Source: an uncultured Prochlorococcus sp.
GTDB lineage: Bacteria > Cyanobacteriota > Cyanobacteriia > PCC-6307 > Cyanobiaceae
DNA: 64,000 nucleotides
Direction: 5' to 3'
Assembly: GCA_902616595.1 (NCBI GenBank)
Contig: CACMTJ010000002.1
Location: forward strand, 1-64,000
In this document: positions 62,337 to 64,000 of the stretch, piece by piece
How the letters are laid out: every line of letters begins with the position of its first letter
How positions within the stretch are numbered: position 1 is the stretch's first letter
Program-made: the position numbers and the translations under genes
The notes under the pieces: model-generated
Seen by the model: the letters and a program-made list of their open reading frames with translations, nothing else
Databases searched by the model: none
What the model was told of the DNA's origin: nothing

Positions 62337-64000
62337 ATGCGTAATGATAATCAGTTAAAAGTTAGGCAAACTGTATCTAAAAAAAAATCTTTTAAGGAAT
62401 TAACTATTGTTAGGGATTTAATTTTTTGGATTGATCTTGTTGGCGAAGGTCAAAATGAAAATGCTATTTTTGCAAGACCATTTAATGAAAAAGAGGCGTT
62501 TCCTCAGAAATTAACAACTAAAAAATATAATATAAAAAATAACTTTCATGGATATGGTGGTAAATCTTATAAATGTATATATTTAAAAAATAATTTTTAT
62601 TTGATATGGATAGATCAGATTACTAATGCAGTATGGTTTCAAATTTTTAAAGAGGTAGTATCAAATTATAGAAGTCAAAAAAGATATCTCGATTCAGTTC
62701 AAGAACCGAGACAACTATCTAAATCAATTGATGGAAATTTCGATTCTTCATTTGTTATTTCTCAAAAAAATTTTTTGTATGGTATTTGTGAAATAAACAA
62801 TAGAGATTACTTATTTTCTTTAAATTTAAAAAAAACTAAACAAGATATTTACCGAATAAAAAAATTCAAAAATTTCGCTGGAGAATTATCTTCTAATACT
62901 TCTGTTAGCTTACTTTCTTGGGTCGAGTGGGATTCGCCATACATGCCCTGGGAGAAAAATGATCTTTGTTTTGCTCAAATTGACTTAGATGGAGAGATAA
63001 CAAAAATAAAAAAATTCTCAGATAAGCTGATTAATGCCAAAAAAAACGTTTCTTTTTTTCAACCTTATTGGATCAGTGAAACTCTTTTAGTATGTTCTGA
63101 AGATAGTTCTGGATGGTGGAACTTATTGTTTTTAGATGCTAGTAAAATTGAAAATATTTTTATTAAAAAAAGAGTAGAGAGAAATTTTGTTGAATATGGA
63201 GTACCTCAGTGGATCTCAGGAAGAACATTTTTTTCAGGGGATCTAAAAGATTTATTTTGTTTAGCAAAAAAAGAAAATAATTTAGTAGTTGAAAAATATA
63301 AAGATCTTAAATTCGTGAAAGAATTTTCTACTCCTTTTACCTCAATAAGTGATTTTAGTGTTTTTGAGAAGAAAGTAGTTTTGAAAGGTCATGGATCTAA
63401 TTTTCTTGGAAATTTACTTGAAATTGATTGTAAAAAGGAGGTTTTATCAAATGTTTTTGAGGAAATAAATGCTGAATATATAAAAGATTGTTCCAAACCT
63501 GAATCTTTTTGGTTTAAAGGTTTTGAAGATAAATCTACTCATTCTTTTTTATATAGGCCGATTGTTGAAAAATTTAGAAAACCACCGCTTTTTGTTAGAG
63601 CTCATAGTGGACCAACTTCATTTTTTGATGGATCATATAATTCTGAAGTGCAATATTGGACGTCGAAGGGATTTTTTGTTGCTGAAGTCAATTATGGAGG
63701 ATCATCAGGATTTGGCAAAGCTTATAGAGAGAGGTTGAATTATAATTGGGGTATTATTGATTCTTATGATTGCAAATCACTAGCTCTTGAATTAATTAAA
63801 TCAAATCAAGTTGATAGTGAAAAAGTAGTAATTTTTGGGAATAGTGCTGGTGGGTTAACTGCCCTGAATTGTTTATTATATGGGTCTATTTTTACAGCGG
63901 CAATTTGTAAATATCCTGTTATTGATTTGAAGGATATGCATCACAACACTCATAGGTTTGAAAAATATTATTTAAATTCTTTGGTAGGAAATTATGCAAA
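62337..64000 (+). CDS. Prolyl oligopeptidase (S9) family peptidase, 3' truncated by window edge; absent from ORF track
   Basis: Open frame from ATG 62337 (MRNDNQLKVRQ...) to window end; FFVAEVNYGGSSGFGKAYRERL and GNSAGG nucleophile motif. Confidence 0.9.
   Translation, partial: MRNDNQLKVRQTVSKKKSFKELTIVRDLIFWIDLVGEGQNENAIFARPFNEKEAFPQKLTTKKYNIKNNFHGYGGKSYKCIYLKNNFYLIWIDQITNAVWFQIFKEVVSNYRSQKRYLDSVQEPRQLSKSIDGNFDSSFVISQKNFLYGICEINNRDYLFSLNLKKTKQDIYRIKKFKNFAGELSSNTSVSLLSWVEWDSPYMPWEKNDLCFAQIDLDGEITKIKKFSDKLINAKKNVSFFQPYWISETLLVCSEDSSGWWNLLFLDASKIENIFIKKRVERNFVEYGVPQWISGRTFFSGDLKDLFCLAKKENNLVVEKYKDLKFVKEFSTPFTSISDFSVFEKKVVLKGHGSNFLGNLLEIDCKKEVLSNVFEEINAEYIKDCSKPESFWFKGFEDKSTHSFLYRPIVEKFRKPPLFVRAHSGPTSFFDGSYNSEVQYWTSKGFFVAEVNYGGSSGFGKAYRERLNYNWGIIDSYDCKSLALELIKSNQVDSEKVVIFGNSAGGLTALNCLLYGSIFTAAICKYPVIDLKDMHHNTHRFEKYYLNSLVGNYA

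Noticed and set aside
1-64000. CRISPR arrays, rRNA operons, complete prophage or transposase genes
   Set aside because: None seen: no regularly spaced direct repeats with spacers, no rRNA-like sequence, no transposase or integrase motifs in the translated ORFs.

Overview
This AT-rich window looks like a gene-dense Prochlorococcus-type (high-light clade) cyanobacterial chromosome segment. Support: psbX, ycf66, an Hli protein, a permuted two-piece tmRNA with tag ANKIVSFSRQTAPVAA, and tandem flavodiiron proteins. Taxonomy is inferred from gene content, not from a database search. Most of the window is core metabolism and housekeeping: ftsY, argH, dnaJ/grpE, murB/murC, gap, efp, accB/accC, guaA, cbiD, alaS, speA, ndk, gatB, argJ, coaE, smc, def. 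The most interesting signal is a repeated insertion architecture at the 3' ends of two unrelated protein genes. (1) The end of argJ (VEINSEYTT*) is present a second time about 1.66 kb downstream. The copies differ only at third codon positions and the stop codon. They flank a small cargo: one YadA-like surface protein with a G9 tract upstream, plus phased 11-bp tandem repeats (TGTGATTAT) near both ends. (2) The end of guaA (GTIEWE*) is likewise present again 140 bp downstream with only synonymous changes. Between those copies lies another perfect 11-bp tandem repeat (GGGTTTGTCAC x2). Both right flanks share the 9-mer TGATACCAA. I infer site-specific integration that regenerates the target ORF: a small integrase-less element at argJ and an empty or decayed scar at guaA. 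Other points: a tRNA-Leu with apparent anticodon AAG, a LigD phosphoesterase-like small protein, a Cas4/RecB-like Fe-S nuclease next to the guaA scar, and several small ORFs below the ORF-track cutoff.
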